A DNA stretch of 64,000 nucleotides from Psychrobacter sp. UBA3962 (GCF_002385225.1 NZ_DGDC01000033.1:56968-120967); one strand, 5' to 3'; positions 28,186 through 37,620 are shown, counted from the first letter of the stretch. The notes: generated by a model not told the origin, from the sequence alone. Program-made: numbers and translations.

Positions 28186-28926
28186 TTACTTAAGACCTAT
28201 TGCCTCTCTAAGACCCATTCTACGAGGCTCATTAGGTGCTTTTTCAATGAGGCTATCGAAATCTTCAGCCCTAATTTCTGATTTTCTACCGTGCGCTAAC
28301 AGTAACTGTGAAGGCTGTAAAGCCTTGATCTTATTTAAAGAAGCTTTATATTTTTTGGGATAACTTATCAGATAAGGCGATACAAATTTATTTTTAATCT
28401 TTAAAATTAAATCAGCGGTATAAATTTCATTGCTGGGCGTATGCCAAAAGGAGAGGTCACAGTTGGTATGCCCTGGGGTTTCAAGTATCACCCAGTCTTC
28501 AAAGTTGGGCACTTTATCGCCATCTTTTACTATAATATCGGGCTTGAGAAATGGGGTGTACCACTGATAGGTCTTCGGCTTTCTTTTACGATTGGCCACA
28601 TAGTGAGTCAGTGCCAAATCCCATACATGTTGTTTGCGCCCTAATAGGCCTTTATACCAGGTGTCAGCCTGAGCGCCTGCCACAATCTGACAGCCCGTCT
28701 TCTTACGAAGTAGCACAGCACCCCCAGCATGATCAGGATGCATATGACTGACCAAGACTGTCTTAAGCTGCTCAACAGGCCTTTGTAGGGTGTCTGTGAT
28801 GTAGTTTAAAATAAGATCTACGTCACCACGGCAACCGGAATCTATTAACATCAATTTGTCAGGGTATACTGCAAGATAGGTGGTCTGAATATAACCTTCT
28901 ATACCCACTACTTCTATTAAACTCAT
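28186..28926 (-). CDS. MBL-fold metallo-hydrolase
   Basis: This 246-residue protein has the metallo-beta-lactamase fold. The zinc motif is HMHPDH (61-66) after VLVS, with later metal ligands likely in ETPGHTNCDLSFW and LLLAHGRKSE, and IDSGCRG near 28-34 in the first strand region. There is no signal peptide, so it should be cytoplasmic. The substrate is not predictable. Family members include thioesterases, glyoxalase II-like enzymes, lactonases and quinolone-signal hydrolases, and this one has none of the hallmark extensions of RNase Z or beta-lactamases. A strong AGGAG ribosome site is present. Monocistronic. Confidence 0.85.
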   Translation of the reverse strand: MSLIEVVGIEGYIQTTYLAVYPDKLMLIDSGCRGDVDLILNYITDTLQRPVEQLKTVLVSHMHPDHAGGAVLLRKKTGCQIVAGAQADTWYKGLLGRKQHVWDLALTHYVANRKRKPKTYQWYTPFLKPDIIVKDGDKVPNFEDWVILETPGHTNCDLSFWHTPSNEIYTADLILKIKNKFVSPYLISYPKKYKASLNKIKALQPSQLLLAHGRKSEIRAEDFDSLIEKAPNEPRRMGLREAIGLK

Positions 28927-29369
28927 AATTCTCCTAATGCTTGCCCGATATATAATCGCATCATAGTAAACCTAGTCTATAGATAGTTTAAGTGTCCATG
29001 TTGACCGATAAGTTTTTACACCAAGCTATTTTAGCTTCAGCTGCCTCTACTCTACTTTTATTTGCCTAACCTCTATCTGAACAAAAAAATTATTGCATAT
29101 CATAAAGATAGAGAGTTATTTATTGAGTGCTTTACGCTCACTTACGTTTTCATATAGCTTAACTACAAACCCTATCGGCTTGGTCGTTATACTAATAATA
29201 GTTACTCGCATAAAGGGTACCAGTATTGAAGAGTACTACTAGTATTAAGGGGACTCATATTTGAAACTCAAATTGACCGAATTGCCCTTAAATTTACTGC
29301 AAACGATATAAGCGTCGCTTATTAAGCCGATTCAAGGCTAAGGGCGTCAAAATAATAAGGATAAGTAGA
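28927..29369. other. Gene-free region between divergent genes
   Basis: About 440 bp between the MBL-fold gene and the aldo/keto reductase gene. It should hold both promoters. I see no reading frame, RNA gene or strong dyad. Confidence 0.4.
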
Positions 29370-30218
29370 ATGCATAATAAAAATTATCAAACCCGCACCG
29401 TTGGACAAGCGCAAATACCTGCCTTAGGATTGGGAACTTGGCAATCAACAGACGATGACTGTATTGAGGTGGTTAGCCAAGCTCTACAAATGGGCTATGA
29501 GCATATTGATACGGCTCAAGCCTATCATAATGAGGCTCAAGTGGGAGCAGGCATTAAAAAGTCGGGTGTAGCTCGTCACCGCTTTTTCTTAACCACCAAG
29601 ATTTTCCCAGATGATATGCGCTTTGAGCCTGATAATTTAGTGAAGTCGGTGCATGAGTCATTAGATAAATTAGACGTTGAGTATGTAGATTTATTATTAC
29701 TGCACTGGCCAGATGCTCGTGTGCCACTATCAGAGACAATGCCGGCATTGGCAGAAATGCAGCATCAAGGATTGACTAGAAACATTGGGGTCTCTAACTT
29801 CAATATTAATCTATTGTTAGAGGCGCAAAAACACAGTGATGTGCCTATTGCAGCGAACCAAGTCGAATTTCACCCCTTTATTCGTCAACAGACCCTGCAA
29901 ACGTTCTTATACAACCATCATATTCCGCTAACTGCCTACTCACCGTTAGCACGTGGTGATGTCTTTGATAATGACACTATTAAAGCCATTGCTGACAAGC
30001 ATAATATTAATCCAGCACAGGTATCGTTGGCTTGGATTTTATCTGACAACAACCGTATTGCCATTCCAAAAACCAGCACCCCATCTCACCTACAAAGTAA
30101 CCTTGATGCGTTAAAGGTGCAGCTAGATAAAGAAGATATTGAAGCCATCAATAAGTTGGCACGCTCAGACGGTCGTATGATCGAACATCCTGATTACACG
30201 CCTGAATGGGATGACTAA
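29370..30218 (+). CDS. Aldo/keto reductase (DkgB-like)
   Basis: This 282-residue NADPH-dependent reductase has the TIM-barrel fold and is closest to the 2,5-diketogluconate reductase/methylglyoxal reductase group. The catalytic tetrad is Asp47 (EHIDTAQAY), Tyr52, Lys77 (TTKIFP) and His112 (LLLHWPD). The cofactor region IAIPKTSTPSHLQSN sits near the C terminus. The length suits DkgB (267), with a slightly longer C terminus. Likely role is detoxification of small aldehydes, by family analogy only. Monocistronic, with its own terminator. Confidence 0.9.
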   Translation: MHNKNYQTRTVGQAQIPALGLGTWQSTDDDCIEVVSQALQMGYEHIDTAQAYHNEAQVGAGIKKSGVARHRFFLTTKIFPDDMRFEPDNLVKSVHESLDKLDVEYVDLLLLHWPDARVPLSETMPALAEMQHQGLTRNIGVSNFNINLLLEAQKHSDVPIAANQVEFHPFIRQQTLQTFLYNHHIPLTAYSPLARGDVFDNDTIKAIADKHNINPAQVSLAWILSDNNRIAIPKTSTPSHLQSNLDALKVQLDKEDIEAINKLARSDGRMIEHPDYTPEWDD

Positions 30219-30272
30219 AGAACTGACTAACGCCTACTCTCAATTAAGAGAGTAGACGCGTTATAAAACAAC

Positions 30273-30305
30273 AAAAAACCAACCATTCGGTGGCTGGTTT
30301 TTTTA
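30273..30305 (+). terminator. Bidirectional terminator after the aldo/keto reductase gene
   Basis: A stem with one mismatch (AAAAAACCAACCA against TGGCTGGTTTTTT) and a T run on both strands. It can also serve the convergent acyl-CoA synthetase gene. Confidence 0.78.
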
Positions 30306-30393
30306 TGGATTTAAGCCTCTGACTGGATCAATATAAGGGGCATCTTTTGCTTTGATCTTACCGTCATAAAACCCGTTTGTATAAGCTAAAAAA

Positions 30394-32451
30394 CTAACGA
30401 ATATCTAAAGCAATGGCAAATTGACCGGCCAAATGCTTCGCTGTCTCTAGCTGATTAGGGTCAGTAACCTTGACACAAGTGATAAATCCGTAAGTGGCAT
30501 CTTCTTGGGTAGTAACGTCTGCGGCAATATTGTGCTCATTAAGTAAGGTAGCAACCGCCTCCACATTTGCCAATCGTTTTAAAGCAGGCTTAAACACCTT
30601 ACCCACCGGGGTAAGAGGTATTTCATCAATAATGTGAATCTCTTTTGGTATTGCGGCACGCTCACCAATATGATCTTGGCAATACGCCTCAAGGGCTTGT
30701 TTATCTATACTCGCGCCTGTTTTGGGCTGCACGTATAAAATAGGAATCTCGCCAGCATACACATCAGGTTTACCAATAGCAGCGCAGATTTCGATATCCC
30801 CAAATTTATAGACAGGCTCTTCAATTAATTTTGGATCAATATTATGACCACCCCGAATAATAAGCTCTTTTTTACGACCTGTTAAAAAGAAAAATCCATC
30901 GCCGTCTTGATAGCCCAAATCTCCCGAATTAACCCATCTTTTAGCGGGGTCCAGTTGGTTATTGTCCGCTTTTTGCTTATCTTCAACCGTATCGTAAAGC
31001 CAAATATCCTTATTCTGGCTGTCTATATAATATCCTGCAAATACATTGTCCCCGCGTATAATGACATTACCGACCTCACCTACTTCTGCACGGCGGAACA
31101 ATCCTTCCTCCTCTAGGATAGCCACAATCATTTCTTGATGTGGAAAACTTTGACCGATGGAACCAACTTTGCGTTCACCCTCACGAGGATTAACCGAGCT
31201 ACCACAATTGGCCTCTGTCAGCCCATAAGCTTCTAATATGCTCATGCCTGTTTGTGCTTCAAACTGATTGAACACTTCAATAGGCATGGGTGCCGCCCCG
31301 CTTAAGCAATACTGCAAGCTACTAACATCCTGCGTCTTAATCGGAATATTTAATAAAGAGCTAAACAAGGTCGGTACGCCGCTAAAAAAGTTAATTTGGT
31401 ACTGCTCAATAATATCCCAAAAATTAGCAACAACACCCTCACCTCGGTAACCTTGCGGTGTGGCCAGTATCACATGACTGCCCAAGGAAAAAGGCAACAT
31501 GCCTGTTACCATGACGGCATTGGTATGAAACAGGGGTAAACCGCATAATAAGTTTTTGCCATTGCCAACGAAGTCATCACCCAAAGCGGCTCTCACCTGT
31601 AATACGTTGGAGACTTCATTTTTATGTATTCGCTTGGCAATCTTGGGTCGCCCTGTGGTACCGCCGGTACAAAAGAACGAAGAATAATCTAAGCTATTAC
31701 GACGTTTCGATTTATTGTTCTCAAAGGTTAAACGATCGCCTGGCTGCTTTACTATGGCAGTTTTCCAATTATGCCAGTTGATATGGTTAGGTAGTCCAGC
31801 CTTACTACCGAAAAGCAGAGCTGACACATCGTTTTCTATGATGTCTTGACGTTTTTGTAACACTTTAGCAGGCAAGGACTTTTTGCCGAGCACATGATCG
31901 GCCATATTTATGCTAACAACGTGTGCTAAGCTTTGAACATGCTGTGCGATATACTTAGCTTTTGACCATATTTCAGTATTGGGAAAAGGCGCAAGGGTAA
32001 CCAGTACTCGAGCCTTAGCCGTTGCCAAAAGCTCGCTAATGACCTCAGGCTCAAGTAGAGGGTTAATGGGCATAATAATGTGGCGAGTTTGCACCCCTAT
32101 TATGACGCTATAGCACTCAGGGAGATTGGGAAGTAGCATGGCAACCACCGCATCGTCCTCTAGTCCTAAAGTATCCATAAAGTTGCCCACTTGATGTATC
32201 TCAGTCAGCATCTCTGCATAGCTAAAAGTTTCACTTTCCTTATAAGCTGTGCCTTGTAAGAAAAAGCTTAATGCAGGCGCATCAGGATTAATATCATGCC
32301 CTTTCTTAAACAAGTCGTAAGTGGTTGGCGACTCATTCAAAAGCTGCTCATAGCGAACGCTATCCATATGTTCTGAGGCTACTGAAGTATTCGTAGACTG
32401 GTCTGTATTGGTCTTATTATCTTTATTTTTATTGCTTGGGACACTTTCCAT
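30394..32451 (-). CDS. Acyl-CoA synthetase (AMP-binding enzyme)
   Basis: This 685-residue member of the adenylate-forming family should activate a carboxylic acid to its CoA thioester. The phosphate loop is CTGGTTGRPK, followed by the adenine-binding SGAAPMP, EAYGLTEANCGSSVNPREGE, the hinge TGRKKELIIRGGHNIDP and the catalytic lysine in TPVGKVFKPALK. About 30 polar residues (Ser/Asn/Lys/Thr) precede the domain, and about 60 residues follow the catalytic lysine, making it longer than FadD (561). Sequence style suggests the long-chain or branched-chain acyl-CoA synthetases found in Pseudomonadales. It could supply acyl-CoA to the WS/DGAT enzymes at 38.7-41.5 kb, but that is only inferred from family roles. 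AAAGGA precedes the ATG. Confidence 0.88.
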   Translation of the reverse strand: MESVPSNKNKDNKTNTDQSTNTSVASEHMDSVRYEQLLNESPTTYDLFKKGHDINPDAPALSFFLQGTAYKESETFSYAEMLTEIHQVGNFMDTLGLEDDAVVAMLLPNLPECYSVIIGVQTRHIIMPINPLLEPEVISELLATAKARVLVTLAPFPNTEIWSKAKYIAQHVQSLAHVVSINMADHVLGKKSLPAKVLQKRQDIIENDVSALLFGSKAGLPNHINWHNWKTAIVKQPGDRLTFENNKSKRRNSLDYSSFFCTGGTTGRPKIAKRIHKNEVSNVLQVRAALGDDFVGNGKNLLCGLPLFHTNAVMVTGMLPFSLGSHVILATPQGYRGEGVVANFWDIIEQYQINFFSGVPTLFSSLLNIPIKTQDVSSLQYCLSGAAPMPIEVFNQFEAQTGMSILEAYGLTEANCGSSVNPREGERKVGSIGQSFPHQEMIVAILEEEGLFRRAEVGEVGNVIIRGDNVFAGYYIDSQNKDIWLYDTVEDKQKADNNQLDPAKRWVNSGDLGYQDGDGFFFLTGRKKELIIRGGHNIDPKLIEEPVYKFGDIEICAAIGKPDVYAGEIPILYVQPKTGASIDKQALEAYCQDHIGERAAIPKEIHIIDEIPLTPVGKVFKPALKRLANVEAVATLLNEHNIAADVTTQEDATYGFITCVKVTDPNQLETAKHLAGQFAIALDIR

Positions 32452-32648
32452 GTGAGAATCCTTTTTCTATCAAAGCTTAGTAAGTAATCGCGTGGTCACA
32501 AATCAGGTTGTAACATACCATTTTGTGGTAAAAAGAATACTGGTTATAGTTTATCTTTTAAAGATATAACTTACCACTTCTAGGTACAGGCTGCCATATA
32601 GCCTTCTCTCCATTTCAATTAATGTAATAAATGAGTTATTAATAAATC

Positions 32649-32685
32649 AAAAAAACCAGCCATATTTATATGACTGGTTTTTTGT
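32649..32685 (-). terminator. Terminator of katE
   Basis: A 10-bp stem (AAAAAACCAG at 32650-32659, complement 32674-32683) with an inner CATAT/ATATG pairing. The A run on the left gives U residues on the minus transcript. It lies 25 bp past the katE stop. Confidence 0.82.
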
Positions 32686-32710
32686 TTTACGGGTCTAAAA
32701 TAGCTAAAAA

Positions 32711-34798
32711 TTAAGCTAAATCACGAACCTTAGGTTCACGTTCCCACAGACGGGTCTTAGCATTTTCAATAAAGGCATCTAACTCATCGAGTGGCGTTAC
32801 GAACTCATCTTTTTCTACAGGTAGTTTGCTTAAGATAAATTCATCAGTCGCGCCACAGTAAGCAATGGCTTTACAGTGGTTGAATGCATCGTTGAACCAA
32901 TCTAGGGTTGAGCTGTCTTTGGCTAGTTTCTTGGCCACATCTGGCATGATGATACTTACTACTGCATCAAACAACACAGAGGGGGCACCAGCCACTCGTT
33001 CATCAGCTTGGATGGTTGTGCCATCGTCTAATTTCACTTCGATACTTGGGGCAACAATCTTCACGCTACCACCGGCAGCTTTAACCGCATTTTCAAATTT
33101 CTCAATAGAAGCTTTCTTCGAGCCTGCTCCTACTAAGATACCGACTTGACGGCCTTTTAAAGTTTTAGGGCTAAGACCAATGGTCTGAACCGCTGGCGAC
33201 TCTGGCATATCAACGATAGGCGCGGCTGGTTTAGCGGCTTCAGGTAAGTCCATACCTAACGCATCGGCAACACGTTTCGCTAAGTCTTCATCAATATTTA
33301 ATAGATGACTTAGGGTACGGGTACGCACATGGGCAGTTTCAACCTTACCCAGTTCAAAAGCATAGGCAGTGGCAATATGCGCTTGCTCTGCTGGGGTTTG
33401 ACTGCGGTAGAACATACGAGGCTGACTATAATGATCGGCGAAGCTTTCAGCACGGACGCGACCTTTAACGCCATCATCTAACTGCTCGTTGAAAGACTTA
33501 AAGCCTTGCTTATAGTTAGCACGTGGCTTGTTAGGCTCTAAGCTTTGTGGCTCATACAAGGTACGACCTTTAGGCACATGCATTTGCATATGGCCATCTT
33601 GCTGGTTGTTCGCAAATGGACATTTTGGCGCATTAATTGGAATCTGCGCAAAGTTAGGACCGCCCAAACGTTTAAGCTGAGTATCTAAATAGCTAAACAA
33701 ACGGCCTTGTAATAAGGGGTCATTACTGAAGTCGATACCTGGTGGTAAATGCGATGGGCAGAAGGCCACCTGTTCAGTTTCCGCAAAGAAGTTATCTGGA
33801 TAACGGTTCAATACCATTTTACCCACAATCTTCACCGGTACTAATTCTTCTGGAATCAGTTTTGTTGCGTCTAAATGATCAAATGGGAACTCTGCCGCTT
33901 CTTCTTCGGTAAATAACTGAACCCCAAATTCCCACTCAGGATAATCGCCTGCTTGGATAGATTCAAATAAGTCACGACGGTTATAATCAGGGTCTGCACC
34001 TGAAATCTTAACCGCTTCATCCCAAGTTAATGATTGAACGCCTAACTTTGGTTTCCAGTGGAAACGAACGAAAGTGCTCTTACCCTCAGCATTAATTAGA
34101 CGGTAAGAGTGAATACCGAAGCCTTCCATCATACGTAAGCTACGAGGAATAGCGCGGTCACTCATTAACCAAATTAAGTTATGCATGGTTTCAGGGGTCA
34201 ATGACACAAAATCCCAAAAAGTATCATGGGCTGAAGCTGCTTGTGGGAAACCGCGATCTGGCTCAGGCTTAACCGCATGAACGAAATCTGGGAACTTCAT
34301 AGCATCTTGAATAAAGAAGATCGGCATATTATTACCGACGATATCCCAGTTACCCTCTTCAGTATAAATTTTAACCGCGAAACCACGCACATCACGTGGG
34401 GTATCTTTTGAGCCTTTGTTACCGGCTACTGTTGAGAAACGCGTGAATAAAGGCGTTTGTTTGCCAGTCTCAGTCAAAATCTTAGCAGTGGTATACTTTT
34501 CCAAAGATTCAGTAAGCTCAAAATAACCATGGGCACCAGTACCACGGGCGTGAACAATACGCTCTGGAATACGCTCATGGTCAAAGTGAGTGATTTTTTC
34601 ACGTAATACAAAGTCTTCTAATAGAGCTGGGCCACGGGGGCCGGCTTTTAGAGAGTTTTGGTTGTCAGAGATGACCACACCTTGTTGAGTAGTAAGGTTT
34701 GGCACACTGTCATCGGCTTGATATTGTGGCTCACCACCATTTCCTGTATGGGGACACATATTTTTGGCTGGGTCATTATGATCAATTTTATCTTTCAT
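32711..34798 (-). CDS. katE: Large-subunit catalase (HPII type)
   Basis: This 695-residue heme catalase breaks hydrogen peroxide into water and oxygen. The catalytic His83 (ERIVHARG), Asn156 (DIVGNNMPIFFIQD) and heme-ligand Tyr region (RLFSYLDTQLKRLGG) are intact. Beyond the core, residues about 545-690 form the flavodoxin/DJ-1-like C-terminal domain (GRQVGILVGAGSKKASIEKF) that distinguishes HPII-type enzymes from small-subunit catalases. HPII of E. coli has 753 residues; the difference is mostly a shorter N terminus. AAGGAAT precedes the ATG. An unusual set of inverted repeats lies upstream. Confidence 0.97.
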   Translation of the reverse strand: MKDKIDHNDPAKNMCPHTGNGGEPQYQADDSVPNLTTQQGVVISDNQNSLKAGPRGPALLEDFVLREKITHFDHERIPERIVHARGTGAHGYFELTESLEKYTTAKILTETGKQTPLFTRFSTVAGNKGSKDTPRDVRGFAVKIYTEEGNWDIVGNNMPIFFIQDAMKFPDFVHAVKPEPDRGFPQAASAHDTFWDFVSLTPETMHNLIWLMSDRAIPRSLRMMEGFGIHSYRLINAEGKSTFVRFHWKPKLGVQSLTWDEAVKISGADPDYNRRDLFESIQAGDYPEWEFGVQLFTEEEAAEFPFDHLDATKLIPEELVPVKIVGKMVLNRYPDNFFAETEQVAFCPSHLPPGIDFSNDPLLQGRLFSYLDTQLKRLGGPNFAQIPINAPKCPFANNQQDGHMQMHVPKGRTLYEPQSLEPNKPRANYKQGFKSFNEQLDDGVKGRVRAESFADHYSQPRMFYRSQTPAEQAHIATAYAFELGKVETAHVRTRTLSHLLNIDEDLAKRVADALGMDLPEAAKPAAPIVDMPESPAVQTIGLSPKTLKGRQVGILVGAGSKKASIEKFENAVKAAGGSVKIVAPSIEVKLDDGTTIQADERVAGAPSVLFDAVVSIIMPDVAKKLAKDSSTLDWFNDAFNHCKAIAYCGATDEFILSKLPVEKDEFVTPLDELDAFIENAKTRLWEREPKVRDLA

Positions 34799-35106
34799 TA
34801 TTATTCCTTGCTGGGTGAATTATTTTTATATCAGTCAAGCCAGAAGGCACAGAGGGCGTTTTCAACGAAATCTGGCTAACTTAACCTAGCTTAACAATAC
34901 GGCCTAGCTATACCGAACTATTGATTACAACTACAGCTTGTCTTTGTAATTCGAAATATATCTAAAAAAGTTGTATCTACAACTACTTGATATATTACCT
35001 AAATCGGTGAAAATACCTGTTTAGATTTAGTTAGATATGTATACGCAGCGTTAATAGATTAAATAATCCCCAGTAATATCAAGGATATCTGTAATAAGAA
35101 ATTGAT
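34799..35106. other. Gene-free region upstream of katE
   Basis: About 308 bp between katE and the co-oriented DUF2726 gene. Its main content is the dyad cluster at 34924-34996. I could not place a consensus promoter. Confidence 0.5.
34924..34996. promoter_or_regulatory. Nested inverted-repeat cluster upstream of katE
   Basis: Two dyads lie side by side. ATTACAA (34924-34930) pairs with TTGTAAT (34944-34950). AGTTGTA/TACAACT (34969-34975, 34978-34984) is nested in AATATATC/GATATATT (34955-34962, 34989-34996). TACAACTAC occurs twice in direct orientation (34926-34934, 34978-34986). The recurring half-site is TTGTA. The arrangement suggests an operator with several sites or an RNA hairpin in the katE leader. 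Confidence 0.5.
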
Positions 35107-35637
35107 TTAATTGTGAAAATACTTACTAATCACCGCTTCAACATCGTGGCGTATGACTGAAACACTGGGCATACGCTCCGCATGAAATCGTAAGATAGGA
35201 ATACCAGCACTTGCCAAAGCCTTATCTTTTTTATCATCCGCTTTTTGTCTTGCAACACTGTCATGAGTCCAGTCATCAAGCTCGATGGCAAGCAAGGTAG
35301 TTTGAGCATCTCGATCTACCAACACATAATCCACACTTTGACGACAGATACGGTTAAACCAAAAGTTTTTGTCAGTGCCGGCCTCTTCACTGGGTGCAAT
35401 AATCCGTGAAAGCTGTACCTGACTAAAAATATAATACTCCGGCACAGCTTGTTGCAATTTAGCAAAAAACAAGACTTCGGTATCGGTCATTATTGGCATT
35501 GGCTCAAAAGGCCAAATCGCAAGCTCATCTCCTTTAACCGGTTTCTGTTTTTTATTGTCATGGCGACGCTGAGCAATAATACTCATCATAATAATGAGCG
35601 CGACCAACACCATGACCCCTAACATCATAAAGTCCAC
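35107..35637 (-). CDS. Membrane-anchored DUF2726 protein
   Basis: This 176-residue protein has one N-terminal membrane helix (about 4-22, then RRHDNKK on the cytoplasmic side) followed by a DUF2726 domain. That domain has the look of a PD-(D/E)XK nuclease fold: CRQSVDYVLVDRD, then LLAIELDDWTHDS, then QKADDKKDKALASAGIPILRF. The Asp, Glu and Lys arrangement suits a nuclease core, but activity is unproven for the family. The start read here is GTG at 35637; the ATG at 35628 (residue 4) is an equally good candidate with GTGGA before it. No partner gene reveals its role. Confidence 0.78.
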   Translation of the reverse strand: MDFMMLGVMVLVALIIMMSIIAQRRHDNKKQKPVKGDELAIWPFEPMPIMTDTEVLFFAKLQQAVPEYYIFSQVQLSRIIAPSEEAGTDKNFWFNRICRQSVDYVLVDRDAQTTLLAIELDDWTHDSVARQKADDKKDKALASAGIPILRFHAERMPSVSVIRHDVEAVISKYFHN

Positions 35638-35832
35638 TAAATCTTACCGCCTTAACTCAATAATTACTTACCACATAAAGTAATAAAGAATTTATCTATA
35701 ATTCTTTGTTACCGCTAACTTTAAAAAAATTTTGGCAATTTTTTATTCTAAATGCTTTTAAAAACAGATGTTTATACTATTTTGTATTATCTCATTTCTG
35801 ACCTATACTCGCTTAGATTTTAAGACAGCTCA
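35638..35832. other. AT-rich spacer
   Basis: Carries the upstream region of the DUF2726 gene, with A/T runs and nothing else that I can identify. Confidence 0.4.
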
Positions 35833-35862
35833 TAAAAAAACACGACATCCAGTGTCGTGTTT
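35833..35862 (-). terminator. Terminator of the LysM-SPOR gene
   Basis: A perfect 10-bp stem (AAACACGACA at 35838-35847, complement 35853-35862) with a 5-nt loop. On the minus strand it ends in seven U. Confidence 0.85.
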
Positions 35863-35930
35863 AGTTAGGGGTGAGCTTATTTGCGTAGATTAAATCTAAT
35901 TTGAAATTTACTAGCGCCAATCCTATCCTT

Positions 35931-37256
35931 CTAACGCCAATAAAGTACCCAAGCATTATTCACATTAGTCTTGGGATCAGCATTAATCTTATCCTTCAAA
36001 GCCAAAGCGGCTTCTTTGCCTTTTTCCGGACCCACAATTACGCGAACCCCTCTACTGGTGTTACTGGTCGAAGCGGGATAACCGGCAGCACGCAGCTCTT
36101 TTACAATGGCATCGGCTTTTTGCTGATTATCAGCAAGCGCCACCTGTACGCCGAAGGTGCCCTTGGCCTCACCACTAGCCGCTTTACGACGGGCTTCCGC
36201 CAAACGCTGTTGTGCCTCACGCTTATTTTGCTCAGCGGCTTTCTTTTGTTCAGCCTCTCGCTGCAATCTTTCTACTTGCTTGCGAGAAGGAATAGTAATG
36301 TTTTGCCCTACTCTCAATGAAGAGTTGGTGCTCATGTTATTGGCTTCAGCCAAAGCTTCTACCGGCACATTATATTGACGAGCCAGCTTAATTAAGCCAT
36401 CCCCTGCTTTTACCTGATAGCCTTGTTGGCTAGTTGGGGCCTTATTAGTAGAGCTGGCAGGTTTGGTTTCTGCCGCTTTCGTTTGTTGCGGCTTAGATTG
36501 AACATTATTGCTGGCGTTATAGTCACGCACCAATCGGTCTATCTGGCTTTTCGAGGGAATGGTAATCTCTTGCCCAACGCGTATGGTAGAACCTTTAGAT
36601 ATTTTATTGGCCTGAGAAATCGCTTCTACAGGCACATTATATTGACGAGATAACTTAATTAACCCTTCACCACGTTGTACCGTATGCTTTTGGGTGCTGG
36701 AAGGTGCCTTTGAAGAAACCACTTCAGCTTGTGGCTTCGGCTCAGGCTTTGATACTGTGGCCTTTGCTTCAGTACGGGCTTGCATCGGCTGTGTAGTAGT
36801 TACTGGGGTCACGCTCTGCTCAACTGGTCTTGCAGTAACTACAGGGCGAGTAACTGGAGTCACTACTTTAGACGTCTCTTCGGTTTTTGGCATTTCATCA
36901 ACAACAGGCTCTGCGGCACCACTACGATATTGCTCATTTTCAAGACGGGCTTTTTGCATCGCTAAGGCTTCGGCTTTTTCTTGCTCGGTCAAGAATTCAC
37001 GCGTCTTCTGATCCAATTGAGCCATCTTCTTTTCACGCTCAAGGCGTTTCTGTGCCAATAAGCGCTTTTCTGTTTCAAGATCAGCCGTTAACGGGTCTTG
37101 ATCAGACTTTACGGCGCTACTGACTTGCTCTACTTTTATGGCATTATCTGCAGCGGAATCTTTTGGAGCATCCATTTGTTTCACCAAGGACAACAGTAAT
37201 ATGCCGCCTCCAAGGAATACGCCTGTACCCAGTAGTAATTGTCGTGATGAACCCAT
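35931..37256 (-). CDS. Membrane-anchored LysM-LysM-SPOR protein
   Basis: This 441-residue protein probably binds peptidoglycan. An N-terminal membrane helix lies at about 6-25, then a charged coiled coil (about 58-110), a Pro/Thr/Val-rich linker (115-185), a first LysM (about 191-234, GEGLIKLSRQYNVPVEAISQ), a linker, a near-identical second LysM (280-324, GDGLIKLARQYNVPVEALAE), an Ala/Gln/Lys/Glu helix (328-360) and a C-terminal SPOR domain (367-439). SPOR domains bind glycan strands lacking stem peptides at division sites, and LysM binds glycan more widely, so a role in septal wall organisation is likely. The start at 37256 has AAGGGG six bases upstream. A TTG two codons earlier is less likely. 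I know no named protein with this exact order. Confidence 0.88.
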   Translation of the reverse strand: MGSSRQLLLGTGVFLGGGILLLSLVKQMDAPKDSAADNAIKVEQVSSAVKSDQDPLTADLETEKRLLAQKRLEREKKMAQLDQKTREFLTEQEKAEALAMQKARLENEQYRSGAAEPVVDEMPKTEETSKVVTPVTRPVVTARPVEQSVTPVTTTQPMQARTEAKATVSKPEPKPQAEVVSSKAPSSTQKHTVQRGEGLIKLSRQYNVPVEAISQANKISKGSTIRVGQEITIPSKSQIDRLVRDYNASNNVQSKPQQTKAAETKPASSTNKAPTSQQGYQVKAGDGLIKLARQYNVPVEALAEANNMSTNSSLRVGQNITIPSRKQVERLQREAEQKKAAEQNKREAQQRLAEARRKAASGEAKGTFGVQVALADNQQKADAIVKELRAAGYPASTSNTSRGVRVIVGPEKGKEAALALKDKINADPKTNVNNAWVLYWR

Positions 37257-37620
37257 ATTCAACCCCTTGTCTCTCTCATGCTTAAACAGATCAATTATAC
37301 TAGACTGTTAATAAGTAATATTTATTTATAGATTATAAAGGATTACTCAAGGGATGTCTGCTATCAAGTGCCCTAACGCCCCTTAGTTTGTCAAACTAGC
37401 CAGCTAGACTTTAATGATCCTTGCGACCCGTCCTATCGATCAGCCAACTGCTACTACCAAAAAGCCAAAAAGTAAATACCAGTAATGGATTCTGCTACTG
37501 TATATTAAAACCAGTGCCCAGCTGTTATTTGTTATAATGCCACAACATCTCCCGAGGAGCAGTGGCTTTGACGTTTTCAGCCTATATAATACCTACTCCT
37601 CTCACCTCAAGGTAACTGGA
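37257..37620. other. Divergent promoter region upstream of thiG
   Basis: About 360 bp between the LysM-SPOR gene and thiG. It contains the minus-10 element at 37533-37538. I looked for a thiamine pyrophosphate riboswitch and saw none. Confidence 0.5.
37533..37538 (+). promoter_or_regulatory. Probable minus-10 element of thiG
   Basis: Perfect TATAAT. It overlaps the first in-frame ATG (37537) of the thiG frame, so transcription would begin after that codon. This supports the later start at 37621. No good minus-35 element is visible. Confidence 0.45.

Noticed and set aside
37537..37620. N-terminal extension of thiG
   Set aside because: The ATG overlaps a perfect TATAAT box, so it would not be in the transcript. 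The extension has no family features.
37263..37620. Thiamine pyrophosphate riboswitch upstream of thiG
   Set aside because: I looked for the CTGAGA and ACCTGA core elements and did not find them in order.
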